Shown: positions 10,939 through 21,850, numbered from the stretch's first letter. The stretch is 64,000 bases of DNA from Aphrophora alni (GCA_963513935.1 OY740772.1:17702098-17766097), one strand, 5' to 3'. Notes: generated by a model not told the origin, from the sequence alone. Program-made: numbers and translations.

Positions 10939-13588
10939 AATTGTAACTTGGAATGCAAATGGTCTGCTGCAAAAGGTAAAGGAACTGGAGGTATTTCTGA
11001 GTGACGAAAGGGTAGACATCTGTTTAATATCTGAAACTCATTGTACGATGCAATCGTTTCTTAAAGTACGTGGCTATTCAGTATATCATACTCCTCACCC
11101 TTCTAATAAAGCTAGAGGGGGCTCTGCGGTGATTATAAGAGAATCAATTGAGCACTACGAACTGATGAAGACTCAATATGAATCCATGCAGGTAACCACA
11201 GTAAGTGTGTCGACAAGAAACAGAGTATACAGAATATCGTCTATTTATTGTCCGCCTAGACATACTTTAAGGAAGAGTGACTTTACTGACCTGTTTAAAT
11301 CATTTGGTAGCCATTTTATTATTGGAGGAGACTTCAATGCGAAGCATCCATTCTGGGGCTCAAGAATGATATCTCCGAAAGGGAAAGAGCTTTTTGAAGC
11401 AGGTAGGAGGGAAAATTGTGACTTTCATTCATCTGGAGAGCCGACTTATTGGCCAACAGATAACATGAAAACGCCTGACCTTATTGATTTTTTCATCACT
11501 AAGGGACTGTCTGATAACTATGTGAAGGTTGAAAACAGTCATGATCTTTGTTCAGACCACTCTCCTGTGGTTATGACTGTAAGCAAAACATTGGTTGAGA
11601 AACTTTTGCCCCCCAGGTTAACCAGTTACAAAACTGATTGGGAGGGTTTTCAAAAAGACCTTGAAGATCGCATAGAAACTCAGGTGCCACTTAAAACCCC
11701 TGAACAGTTACTAGAGGAAGTTGAGCTGTATAATAGAAATGTACAACAGGCAGCTTGGAACAATACACCTGTAGTGAGTAGAACAACAGCTAAAAGCATG
11801 AACATCCCACTAGAAGTTAGGCAATTAGTAAGGGAAAAGAGAAAAGCTCGTAAAAAATGGCAAATCAGTCGATATCCACAAGATAAGATGGTGCTTAATC
11901 GACTAAGTAACAAATTAAAGGAAGTCATTGATGAGTCAAAGAATGAAGCTGTCAGCACGTATCTTCAGGGCTTAACTCCAGGCAAAGATACTGACTATTC
12001 ACTGTGGAAAGTCACTAAAGGCCTTAAAAGGCCTGTTATGCAAGTGCCTCCAATCAGAAAAGAAAATCATAAATGGGCGAGGAGTAATCAAGAAAAAGCG
12101 GAGATATTTGCAGAGTATCTAGAAAAGACATTTAAACCACATCCTGGTCAAACCTGTGATGAGAGTGTTTCAGTAAACTATAGTAGTGGAAACATGATTA
12201 TAAAGCAGGTGACACTGAAAGAACTCAAGGACGAAATTAAATTTTTAAATATCAAGAAGGCCCCAGGCTATGATTTGATTACAGGCCAAGTACTTAAAGC
12301 CTTGCCTGGAAAAGCTATTGTGAAACTTTTACACCTCATTAATGCTTCTTTTAGACTTAAATTCTGTCCAAGTCAGTGGAAGGTCGCAGAGGTAATAATG
12401 GTACCCAAACCAGGGAAGGATTTAAGTGATCGAAAATCATATCGTCCAATCTCTCTCTTACCAATAATCTCCAAGCTATTTGAGAAACTGCTCCTTAGGC
12501 GTTTGAAACCTGTCATAGAAGAAAATCAACTGATTCCAACTCACCAATTCGGCTTCAGAAACCAGCATTCAACTATCGATCAGGTGCATAGAGTGACTGG
12601 GATAATTGAAGAATCTCTTGAAAACAAGAGGATCTGCTCGGCTGTTTTCCTCGATATCTCCCAAGCTTTTGACAAAGTTTGGCATGAAGGGTTGCTCTTT
12701 AAGTTGCAAAGAGATCTCCCAGATCAGTTCTACCAGATATTAAAATCTTATTTGATGGACAGGATGTTTCGGGTCAAACAAGGCAATGAATATTCCGAAA
12801 TAAAGACAATATCTGCAGGAGTCCCACAGGGTAGCGTACTTGGTCCTATCCTGTACCTACTATACACAAGAGACATCCCTGTTAATGAAAACACAACAAT
12901 GGCAACTTTTGCTGACGATACTGCTGTGTTGGCCGTTGGAGCCACGGTCGAGGAGGCTTCAATGAAGCTACAGAGAAGTATTAATAACATTAGCACTTGG
13001 ATGAAAAAGTGGCGGTTGAAATTAAATGAGTCAAAATCCACTCACATAAACTTTACAAACAATAAATTGATCAATGTTCCAATTCATATAAATTCACAAG
13101 TAGTTCCATCTAAGCTACATGCAAAGTACCTGGGGATGACTTTAGACGCAAGGCTAAATTGGAAACCCCATGTCAAAATGAAAAGAACAGAATTAAATCT
13201 GAAATTTAGAAGTATGTACTGGCTACTGGGACGGAAGTCCGGATTGGAAATATCAAACAAGCTGCTTTTATACAAGCAAGTGTTAAAACCAGTTTGGATG
13301 TATGGACTGCAGCTCTGGGGGTGCACCAAGAAGACCAATGTTAAAGTGATTCAATCATTTCAGAATAGGGTGCTTAGGAGCATCGTTGATGCACCGTGGT
13401 ATGTGCGCAACGATGACTTGCATAGAGACCTCAAGATGGATATGGTCATCAATGCCATAAAGGGTGCTGCATGGAAGCATGAACATAGGCTCCAAAATCA
13501 TGTTAATTCCGATGTCCTCAAGATGCTACAGAGCCGAGACACGGTGCGGAGACTGAAAAGGACAAAACCGCTGGACCTAGTGCAGTGA
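10922..13588 (+). CDS. LINE ORF2, endonuclease / reverse transcriptase
   Basis: This 888-aa protein nicks target DNA and copies the element RNA at the nick. The N-terminal endonuclease/exonuclease/phosphatase domain shows TWNANGL, an ISETH glutamate, GGDFNA (residues 135-140) and SDHSPV (211 onward). The reverse transcriptase has YRPISLLP, QFGFRNQHST, FLDISQAFD with Asp578, GVPQGSVLGP and FADD at 663-666, so all catalytic aspartates are present. The C-terminal part keeps KYLGMTLDARLNW and LWGCTKK-type segments and has no RNase H. ATG 10922 lies inside the ORF1 end, so expression likely uses reinitiation or a similar coupled mechanism; no slippery site is obvious. No internal stops were seen. 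Close to the family's usual length. Confidence 0.95.
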   Translation: MNYNLKIVTWNANGLLQKVKELEVFLSDERVDICLISETHCTMQSFLKVRGYSVYHTPHPSNKARGGSAVIIRESIEHYELMKTQYESMQVTTVSVSTRNRVYRISSIYCPPRHTLRKSDFTDLFKSFGSHFIIGGDFNAKHPFWGSRMISPKGKELFEAGRRENCDFHSSGEPTYWPTDNMKTPDLIDFFITKGLSDNYVKVENSHDLCSDHSPVVMTVSKTLVEKLLPPRLTSYKTDWEGFQKDLEDRIETQVPLKTPEQLLEEVELYNRNVQQAAWNNTPVVSRTTAKSMNIPLEVRQLVREKRKARKKWQISRYPQDKMVLNRLSNKLKEVIDESKNEAVSTYLQGLTPGKDTDYSLWKVTKGLKRPVMQVPPIRKENHKWARSNQEKAEIFAEYLEKTFKPHPGQTCDESVSVNYSSGNMIIKQVTLKELKDEIKFLNIKKAPGYDLITGQVLKALPGKAIVKLLHLINASFRLKFCPSQWKVAEVIMVPKPGKDLSDRKSYRPISLLPIISKLFEKLLLRRLKPVIEENQLIPTHQFGFRNQHSTIDQVHRVTGIIEESLENKRICSAVFLDISQAFDKVWHEGLLFKLQRDLPDQFYQILKSYLMDRMFRVKQGNEYSEIKTISAGVPQGSVLGPILYLLYTRDIPVNENTTMATFADDTAVLAVGATVEEASMKLQRSINNISTWMKKWRLKLNESKSTHINFTNNKLINVPIHINSQVVPSKLHAKYLGMTLDARLNWKPHVKMKRTELNLKFRSMYWLLGRKSGLEISNKLLLYKQVLKPVWMYGLQLWGCTKKTNVKVIQSFQNRVLRSIVDAPWYVRNDDLHRDLKMDMVINAIKGAAWKHEHRLQNHVNSDVLKMLQSRDTVRRLKRTKPLDLVQ

Positions 13589-13629
13589 AGTGTTGTGGAT
13601 CAGCCGAATGAAGCGAGTGATAATGTAGT

Positions 13630-13653
13630 GAAGTCACTCATTGGAGTGACTTC
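13630..13653 (+). other. Stem-loop in LINE 3' UTR
   Basis: A perfect 10-bp inverted repeat, GAAGTCACTC and GAGTGACTTC, closes a 4-nt loop 42 nt after the ORF2 stop. In some non-LTR elements the 3' UTR fold is the recognition signal for the reverse transcriptase; that role here is inference. Confidence 0.6.
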
Positions 13654-13748
13654 TAAAAATGAGTATTAGTTATGCAAAATAAGCTACTAGATAAGATTGT
13701 ATCTTAGTTGTAGTTAAACAAAAAATAAAAAAAAATAATAATAAATAA

Positions 13749-13759
13749 AATAAAAATGT
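13749..13759 (+). repeat. Target-site duplication, right copy
   Basis: This is an exact 11-bp match to 9189-9199 at the end of the A-rich tail, and it marks the right boundary of the LINE insertion. Confidence 0.7.
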
Positions 13760-13959
13760 AAGATTTTCTCCAAAAAACTAAACAAAATTATACCTTAAAT
13801 TTATATTATGGTTTATTAAGCATAATTTTAATCACTATTTTCAATTTATTCAATTTTAGTTTGTAGAAAAATAAATATTCTGTTACAACAAAACACCTCA
13901 CGATCATTATCTTTAAAAAGGAGATAAACTGTGTAAAATAGAGATTCCTGGTCTTCGAA

Positions 13960-14085
13960 TAATTTAACAGCGTCAGTATAGGGAGAGAACATGAACTCCG
14001 ATAGGACAGGAAGAGAAACCTGATAGGGAAAATGAAAGAGAGGGAGTTAACCTAATACTACATGGAAAAACGGTCATGGGGTTGT
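13960..14085 (+). repeat. Dispersed repeat family R3, copy
   Basis: It shares AATAATTTAACAGCGTCAG, then GAGAAACCTGATAGG, AAATGAAAGAGAGGG and CTACATGG with the other R3 copies. It sits between the LINE and the mariner copy. Confidence 0.55.
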
Positions 14086-14218
14086 GTTTAAAAGATGTAA
14101 TTTTTCATAATCTATTCGACCGATTTCGTTAAAATTTTAGTAAAATGTTAGACAGCAAAATAGCAAGTTATAAATTTTGCGGTTCATGAATTTTAAAAAA
14201 TAAATAACACGGACATTC

Positions 14219-15556
14219 CATAAAATAATGGTGCAGTTTTAACTGTCCATAAAACTGTTATGAGACAAATAAAATAAATATATTGGTATCACTGCATCCG
14301 GTAGCTCAAACAGTTTTGATTACATTCATTAAAACATCTGTGTTGATTGTTGTGCTATTTGATAACCTTTTTTTTTTAAGTAAACTACAAACTTGTGTTT
14401 TAATTTCAAGCCATGTTTTCTAATTAAGAAAAAGCTAAGTATGGAATGTTGTTAAGTGAACTAAAGTCAGTGATTTTAGTGCAGCGGGAATTTAGAAGAA
14501 CATTGAATAAAGCTTCACCTCACAAAGATAACATTCAATGTTAGAGTTAGCATTAATAAACACTGGGTTAGTTAAAAAGCAAAGTAGGCCTGGTAGACCA
14601 CCAGTCTCAAACCAAATAGTAGAAAACATAAGACTGTTTTGTATTAGAAGTCCTAAAAAATCCCTCTCTCGTCAAATTCTTGAATTAGGAATACTAGTGA
14701 GTATACTTCACAAAGTTTTAGCCTACACAAAATTTCCATTTTCATGCGTACAAAATTCAACTTCGTTAAAAAATCAAGCCAACAGATATGAATAAAAGAG
14801 CAGGATATACTACTTTTATATTGAATCAAATAGCAGAAAACGAATCATTTTTGAATGATGTTATTTTTCGGATAAAACCACGCTGCACATCAATGGCTAT
14901 GTTAATAAGCACAACGTACGAACTTGGGGATCTCAACATCCTCACGAAATTTAAGAAAAGGAAAGAGATTCGTTAAAAGTCAACGTTTTGTGAGGCCTGT
15001 CCAAAGAACTAGTGATTGGGCTATTTTTTTTTTTCAGCTGAACAAAATATCAATGGGAATGTTTACCCATTGTCATGTTGGAGAACTGTTATTTTCCTCA
15101 ACTTGACGAAATGTAAAATTTAAATAGTCTTTATTTTACAGCCCCCACATTACAAAACCATTGTTTGAGATGCCTTAAATGTAAAGTTCCCAAACAGGTG
15201 GATTGGCACAGGTGGTATTATACCATGGCCTCCAAAGAGCCCATACTTGAGCAGTGTGATTTTTTTTCTAGGGCATGTCAAAAACATAGTTAATTAGAAA
15301 AAAAATTGGCAATTTGGCTCATCTGAGAGAAAGAATCAGACATAAAGTATCCACTGTAGCAAAAGAAATGTTGTACAAGGTGTGGGCTGAAATGACCATC
15401 GTCTGGATGTAGAGCGACAAATGGTGACCACATTAAAATGTATTAGTTATGTATACAAATCTTTTTAATATCAAGATTTCAAAAAAATTAATGTTTTTGT
15501 TGTAACTTTTCTCGTTTTTTTGTTATGTAATAATTAAACTGCACTATTATTTTATG
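14219..15556 (+). mobile_element. Dead Tc1/mariner-superfamily transposon
   Basis: Inverted terminal sequences of 21 bp with a single mismatch lie at 14219-14239 (CATAAAATAATGGTGCAG start) and 15536-15556. The true termini may be a few to about 20 bp farther out, where similarity fades, so a TA target duplication could not be fixed. The 1.3-kb length and the transposase remnants between the ends fit Tc1/mariner elements. Confidence 0.85.
14440..15420 (+). pseudogene. Decayed DDE transposase (Tc1/mariner type)
   Basis: Fragments appear in successive frames. The first is an N-terminal helix-turn-helix-like segment with VQREFRRTLNKASPHKDNI near 14475-14535. Next is SRPGRPP plus a second helix segment RSPKKSLSRQILELGI at about 14589-14690. 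The catalytic core includes DKTTLHINGYVNKHNVRTWG near 14872-14930 and AEQNINGNVY near 15040-15068. The PNRWIGTGGIIPWPPKSPYL segment is near 15190-15250, and LRERIRHKVSTVAKEML at about 15325-15374. Frameshifts and stops separate them, so no working enzyme is possible. The WPPKSP motif marks an arthropod-common family also seen at 31209-31930. Confidence 0.85.
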
Positions 15557-15641
15557 AAAACCCGGTACACATTAATCGACCAATTTCAATGAAATTCAAT
15601 TTAGACTGAAAACCATTTTATGACACAAGCGAAGCAATTTT

Positions 15642-16692
15642 AGGGAGCTATTTAAATATACAAGTATTATTTATATAAGGTACTGCAGGTAAATAAAGAC
15701 AGAAACAACTGTGGATTTACGTAGTTTAAAAATTATATATTTTTAGTTTGAAATTTTTGTTCGCCATCTTGGATCCCACATAATAAATCAAACTTGTTTT
15801 TTTTTTTTTTTTTTTTAATAAGGAAAGTGGACATGTGATACATGATTTTCATGACAAATTAAACAAGGAAAACGACGGTGAAAGCAGTTTTTCGATAATT
15901 GTCTTCGTTTTCGAGTTATAAGTATTCAAAGATGCAAAGTCGGAAAAATCTCGTTAGTCGAAAACGGGGTAAAATACGCAGTCGAAACTTTTTTATTGTA
16001 TTTCTCCTGTAAAATACATCCAATAACGAACTTTAAACAGTAGCCTATAATGATGATAATAACAAAATAATAACTCATAATTATCAACACAACTGCAAAT
16101 TAAATGTCATTATTTAAATGTTTTCGATCATACATTATAAATACAATAAATTTTGAAATCCTAACATTCTACAATAAATGTTCAAAGTGTTTCCCTTCTA
16201 TAGATTGACAATGCGCTAATCTCAAGTAATATTCGTTTACGAAAATAGTTCTGTTTCAAACCAGCTGTTTGAATTACGTTCCAACAATCCAGCTTATTAA
16301 CAACTCATTAAGTTGTAGTGGTTCGAGATTGTTTTCTGATTCGTTATTGGACGTTTCTGCAGGAAAAACACAATAGAAATGTTTCGAAGGTGTATTTTAC
16401 TTCGTTTTATTCCGTCATTGCAACTTTGAATCCTTGTAACGTACAGAAGGCATTTATTGAAAAAAACAGCTTTAAGCGTCGTTGTTCTGATAAAAATGTA
16501 CATGAAAATCATGTGTCATTTATCCAATTTAGTATTTAACAAATAAAGTTTGATCCAGATGGCGGAAAAAATTTAAAACTCACAAAAGAAGTATAATTTT
16601 TAATCTACGTAGATCGGCATTAGTGTCTGTCCTCCAAATACCTCTTAGATAAGCAGTTTAAAGCTGTTCCCATACTTAAAAGTCACCTGTAT
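15642..16692 (+). mobile_element. Long-TIR non-autonomous element F1, full copy
   Basis: About 1.05 kb with imperfect terminal inverted repeats of roughly 250 bp. The left end, with TACGTAGTTTAAAAATTATA then CGCCATCTTGGATCC and GGACATGTGATACATGATTT, reads as the reverse complement of the right end of this or the other copies. The interior is shared with 35991-37081 and 5880-6355. No transposase is encoded; the overlapping ORFs at 16297-16539 on both strands are chance. The long TIRs and lack of coding resemble foldback or large MITE-type elements. The superfamily is not determined. Confidence 0.75.
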
Positions 16693-17739
16693 AATTAATT
16701 ATTTGTTCAATGGCTGCAACGATGCTTAATTATCACTTTTTTTAATAACATTAGCAAACAGAATTTTTCAGCAACGAATAGTTTTGGTATGTGACTATTT
16801 TCGTTGTTAATTAATGTGTGAAAAATTATGCTTTTTGGACAGTTTATTACTATTTTCATGATACGAACATATCATTTATTTTATCGTTTTTTTTTTTAAA
16901 CGAAAACTTAACATTTCGCGATTAAATTTCTCAACAAAAATCTCCCTATTAACGTCACTCATTAACGAAGGTATAATCCTAAATTATAACATGTTATCAA
17001 AACATAGATTATAACAAGGATTATCTATTTGCATGTGTTATACTTGTCAACATGTAACATATGTTGTTGCTGATATGTATACATTTAAATATAATTAATA
17101 TCAACATTGAGCTCCGGATAGATGACAAAGTTACTGAGTTAAATCTTTTACTCTTTACAACCGATGTCTTGATTGACAGGTATTGAAATCATACAACAGG
17201 ACAGGTTACGGTAAATTTGAAATTCATTAATCAACAAACCTCGCATACATCATGGAATCGGTCAAACTGTCAACAACGGTTTTTTTTTATTTCGATATTA
17301 ATTTAGTCGCAGATTGACAGCTGTTGTCGGACAATTGCTCAGAGATAATGATGGACTTCCTCAGTTAGGTTTAGTCACACTGTTGAGGATTCGTCACATT
17401 CTAGTGTTTTGCTTATTATGGGTTTCATTCATAAACAGTACTATTTCCCACGGACAGCCACCCACTGCAAACCGTTCCGTTACACATCTCTGGCCCGGGA
17501 CAATTACTTATTTTGTCGGCGTTTTTCAACAACGCTTGTCGACCGCTTTATCGGAAAATATGATTCTGTAATTGAGAGCCATTTCAAATTCAGACAACGA
17601 GTGATTTTTTTTTGTATTGTTCGTTTTCAATATATACCGTCTTGTAGGAAATATAATCGTAAATGAATGGACGTGTTTTAAGTTTATCATATATTCGTTT
17701 AACTTTATCATATACTTACAGTAGAGTAAGTTATAGTTT
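16693..17739. other. AT-rich spacer, no gene seen
   Basis: ORFs of 60-85 codons near 17314-17711 overlap each other on both strands and lack domain signals. The stretch 17310-17560 is slightly less AT-rich than its surroundings, and I cannot assign it. Confidence 0.4.
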
Positions 17740-19130
17740 AGTTATTGTAGCTCATGTAACACTGAGAATGGCGACTTTGTCGTTGAAACGAGTTTGATTA
17801 AGTGAACGCAATTTTTGTAAGATCTTGTTGTTCGAGTTTTATTATATCTAGTAAGTTATGGGATTGATAAAAAAAAAAAAAAAACTGTGTCGAGATATTT
17901 GGGAAAATATCTATTTTGAGGTTACCTTAGCCCACAAAGTGTCTTTAGAATGATGTGTGTCTATAGTCATGACCCATGAATCGATTTTAATCGAATTTAG
18001 TATATGGGCTTATTTATACGTATCGATAAACACGGTTCCCTCTTTTTTTTACATTTCAAAATTCGTAGGGAGATGCATTTGAAAAAATATAGAAATTCCA
18101 GTTTTGTGAATAAACCGCATTGGTCGGCAATCTGGGTGTTACAAATAAAACGTTTTATCGGCTCTACCAATTTTAAGAGAATAAAACTTGAACACAAAAT
18201 AAAACTTTAACATAAATAGTATGTTTAGTCATTTAAACACGTTTCAACGACAAAGTCGCCAGCTTCAGTACAATAACTAAACCATAAATTATTGTAACAT
18301 AAAAGTTATAGATTATTTATTATAGCTCTTGTATCACTGAACATGGTGACTTTGTTGTTGAAACGCGTTTGTTTAAATAAACGTTCAATTTGCAAGAATG
18401 TCTGTTAAATTTTTATTTTATTATGTTATTTGCAAAAATTACTATTTTTGGGTTACCTGAGTACAAAAAAGTGTCTTTAGAATGACGTATACTCTAGGAC
18501 TTGGGCATTTAAGTTAAGATTTGGGCATATTTTAGCCATAGACTATCTATAAACTCGTTTTTATATTACGAAATTCGTGGTCCGCTGCCAATTTAAAAAA
18601 ATAGAAAATTTCCAGTTTTGTAATGGTTTTGATCAAATTTTGCTCAAGTATACTCTTTAAGGACTAGATGAAAACTCATTATTCCCTATTTCTTCAAGAA
18701 TGCTTGCGAGGTAAAAAAAATGGGGTGTTATCTCAAAATCGGCACTACCGATTTTAATGGAATAAAACATGAACACAAAATCTCACAAATAGTACGTTAA
18801 TTATTAAAACGCGTTTTAACGATAAATTTTCCATCTTCAGTGATTCAAGAGCTGCACTAACGCATATATCACTGAAGATGGTGACTTTGGTGTTGAAAAG
18901 TGTGTAAATATATAAAAGTATAATTTATAAGATTTTCTGTTTTTTTCTGGAAATTTTTATTCTATTAACAATAACTAAACTAGGTATAACTCAATGTAAA
19001 TATTTAAGTTATAGTTTAGTTATTGTAGTCCGTTCACCACTGAAGATGGTGACTTTATCGTTGAAACGGGTTTGAATAAATAAACGTACAATTTGTGAGA
19101 ATGTGTGTTCAATTTTTAATCTATCAAGTA
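17740..19130. repeat. Cluster of six hammerhead-like repeat ends in both orientations
   Basis: The shared terminal motif reads CTGAAGA, a GGYGAC/GTCGTT hairpin, GAAAC, two variable bases, GTT, then TGATTAAATAAACG. Plus-strand copies have cores at 17762-17789, 18337-18364, 18872-18899 and 19040-19067. Minus-strand copies lie at 18241-18268 and 18813-18840. Two tandem units of about 570 bp (17740-18300 and 18310-18850) each begin with a plus copy and end with a minus copy, with similar bodies between. Most cores carry one or two changes from CUGANGA or GAAAC, but all except 18872 keep GTT just before the T-rich stem I strand. Consensus stem I would be ATCA/TGAT. The type fits hammerhead-bearing Penelope-like or retrozyme repeats, by inference. 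No reverse transcriptase is nearby. Confidence 0.55.
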
Positions 19131-20559
19131 TATTTTACCTTCGCATAAGTTATGCTCAATATTTATTTATAACTACTGATTTTGTTCAATTTTAGTTATT
19201 TTATTTATCGTGAACCCGAGTACAAAATTTAAATTTTTGAAATATTATTGCTGAGGAATAATTGACAAAAACACAAAAATAAGCCTCTACCGACGTCATT
19301 GAGAGTTCAAATAAGATTTACTCTGAGAACGTGTTTATCTCGAAAAGGAGAAAACGCCATATTTAAATTATTTTCCCAAAATGGCGCCCATTGTTCATTT
19401 TCATTTTTTTATTGTCAACTACCGAAGCGAAGTTTTTGTTTATTTTAATTTAGTTTTCGAAAATGAGTGAGTACAGTAAGAATAGTTTTGAAATATTTTA
19501 ACGCTATTGTATTGTAGTATATGTTCAACAATACTAGACTCTACTAGTCTATGGTATTAAATCTGTGATAAAAGTTCTTCAAATCTAGTGAATTGTCTCC
19601 TTGTTTTAACACGATTTTTCAAATAATTTTAGTTCCAGCGTAAACAATTTCTACGCGATTCAAATCCAAGATGGAATCAGATATGATACGTTCGAACAGA
19701 TACTGTCTTTGTACTGGGCTATTATTAAAATTTAAAAAAAAAACAAATTCCCGACACTGCACGCTGCGTGAAAACAATGCTCCTCAGATCGTGGCGAAAG
19801 TGAAGAATTCATTACATCTGTCTGTCAGTCCAAACACGGAATCATGTAATGATACCAATCTCAGTTTAATTTTAGAATGTCGCCCGAAGCACAAACTTTT
19901 AATCTTCATCCAAACCTCAGCCAATCCTTACAGTATTGGCAGACAATGTTGCATTGTTCAAGAAACACGTCGTACGTATCTGTGGAAAAATGTTCATAGC
20001 CAAAGTTAATTTTAGGCTGTCTATTATTTGATGGTTTAAATTGTTAATAAATAAATAACAATTCTTTTGTGGTTTGTGGCAAACTATTCAAACTATTTAT
20101 AAAAAAATAAATATAAATAAAGTTACAGATCTAAAAACTTTGCACGAACATTCCCACTTACCCTTGCCAAAAACTAAAGAAAATTAATCGTACACAAAAG
20201 TTTCATCTCATCGTTCTTTATCAAATAACAAAAATGAACTATGTACGCAGTCTTTAAAAAAAAAAATTAAATAAGGGCTTAATTTTCGCTTGTATCATAA
20301 AGACACAATTAACATAAACTGTATTGAATTGGAATCCACTTTTAATTACTGGGTCAAGGTTAATTTATTATAAACTATTCTTGAATTGTAATATTTTTTA
20401 ACTTTCGACTTTAATCGACCGTGACGAACTAAACTTGTGAAAACGTTAATCGTCAAATGAAAAACACAATTTTCTAAAAAAACCTATAGCCTACAGTAGT
20501 ACAATATATGACAAATACTATAAGTACAAAAAAGTCAATATATATTATTAGTAGTTTTT
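19131..20559. other. AT-rich spacer, no gene seen
   Basis: A 112-codon ORF at 19671-20009 has no domain signal and sits in AT-rich sequence; I do not call it. The short block AAAATGGCGCCC near 19379 recurs near 49037 and suggests another repeat family. Confidence 0.4.
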
Positions 20560-20780
20560 GTTTCAGATAGAAGGTATCTTGTTAATTGTTTTATTAGGTT
20601 GTCCATCTCGCACAGCTGATCGGGAGATCTAAAGCTGATATATCTGTGTAGGTTGATATGTCTGTGAAGGTGGTAGGTCATCAGTTATGTTAGCTTAGAT
20701 TTAAATGTTAGTTCAACTTTATTTGTGTAATACAAATACAAGACGACGTTTCAATGACTAAGTCATCCTCAGTTGTTACA
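20560..20780 (-). repeat. Dispersed repeat family R7, copy 1
   Basis: It is similar by eye to 21615-21850. Both carry AGATA(A/G)... TTGTTA, GGTTGTCC/GGTTATCC, CATCTC(G/A)C, AGCTGAT, and GGTCATCA(G/C)TTATGTTA in order. The right end carries a hammerhead-like motif on the minus strand (next entry). Confidence 0.55.
20738..20776 (-). ncRNA. Hammerhead ribozyme-like motif, minus strand
   Basis: Read on the minus strand: stem I 5' strand ACAA (20776-20773), core CTGAGGA (20772-20766), hairpin TGAC-TTA-GTCA, then two unpaired bases, and GAAAC (20752-20748). After a 3-nt loop comes the cleavage triplet GTC (20744-20742), followed at once by TTGT (20741-20738), which pairs perfectly with ACAA. GUC is the preferred hammerhead triplet. 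Stem I is only 4 bp, and the TT before GAAA is not canonical, so activity is uncertain. Confidence 0.42.
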
Positions 20781-21614
20781 AGGACACCAACCGTACTTCA
20801 CTGGTCTGTGCCTAATTGCTATTTTATAAAATTTGGATAATTAATCTTCGCATTTGAAGGACCAATAGGTTTTTTTTTCGATCCGTAGATCAAATTAATT
20901 GGACCCAAAATATACCTACATAATATATTGGAACAAAATCGATCCATCCATTTTGGCTGCAGAGCACTAAACATACGACAGACACATTTGTTTAACTCGG
21001 GAGGCCTCGAAACTGATATGCACAAAATACTGAACGTCCATTTTCAAACTATCACATAACTGTCCCTATTCTATTTATATTAAATATCCAAGGAAGTACT
21101 GTTGTGATATTCACAATAGGGAAAACAGCATCCCCCGAAATACAAAAACAAGAACCAAAAGTAAGATTGTAATAAATCTGATTATCTGTAAACTTCTGAG
21201 AATGACGTCTATGTCATCGAAATGTATTATTATAAACATACTAGATTTGTTATAACCTTAGTTCTGTTTAATATATTTCGGGGAATACTTAAGTTCCTTA
21301 CATACATATCGGAAAGTAATATGAACTCTACAAATTATTAATAAATAGCTATGAAAGTATTTTCATAGCAACGGCAAACAATATCATGGTAACCAATCAG
21401 ACCAAAGTGACGTGTAGTTTCTTTATTGGTTGGAGAACTTGAGGTGTTTAAGTTAGGTCTAAATTTTAAATGTAATACAAATAAACGTTTAAAATAAATG
21501 TTTTTTTTACAGTTTTTGTTATTTTTTATTTTCAACCATACTTTAGATTTGTGTTTCACCCTTTACATAACATTATATAGTACTAGTAGTTTAAAACATG
21601 AAACATGTACACAT

Positions 21615-21850
21615 ATTGTTTGCAGATAACAGATAACTTGATAATTGTTGTTAGGTTATCCGCCCATCTCACCCACCTGGTCATGAGACCTGAAGCTGAT
21701 AGGTTGATACATTTATGTGGGGGGAGTGTTGGAAGGTCATCACTTATGTTACCTTGGATTTTTTAGTTCTAGTTTAGCTGTAGAACACTTCGATGGTAAC
21801 AACATTTTATCGAAATGTACATTCGAGTAAAGATGGTAAACTAAATAATA
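21615..21850 (-). repeat. Dispersed repeat family R7, copy 2
   Basis: This is the partner of 20560-20780. Its right part has an altered core region (CGATGG...ATCGAAATG near 21790-21820). A similar CTGAGAA...GAAAT arrangement lies between the two copies at about 21195-21225. These look like decayed relatives of the ribozyme-like motifs. Confidence 0.45.

Larger units (their letters stand above)
9200..13748 (+). mobile_element. Full-length Jockey-clade non-LTR retrotransposon
   Basis: The element is about 4.55 kb, with a GC-rich 5' leader, ORF1 (gag-like, three zinc knuckles), ORF2 (apurinic-type endonuclease plus reverse transcriptase), and a short 3' UTR with a stem-loop and an A-rich TAA/AAAT tail at about 13720-13748. 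It is flanked by an 11-bp perfect direct repeat (9189-9199 and 13749-13759). Absence of an RNase H domain and the two-ORF order fit the Jockey clade. Neither ORF has a stop or frameshift, and the target duplication has no mismatch, so I infer a recent and possibly mobile copy. Transcription would rest on an internal promoter in the 5' leader, as in the family; I cannot point to it. Confidence 0.92.
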
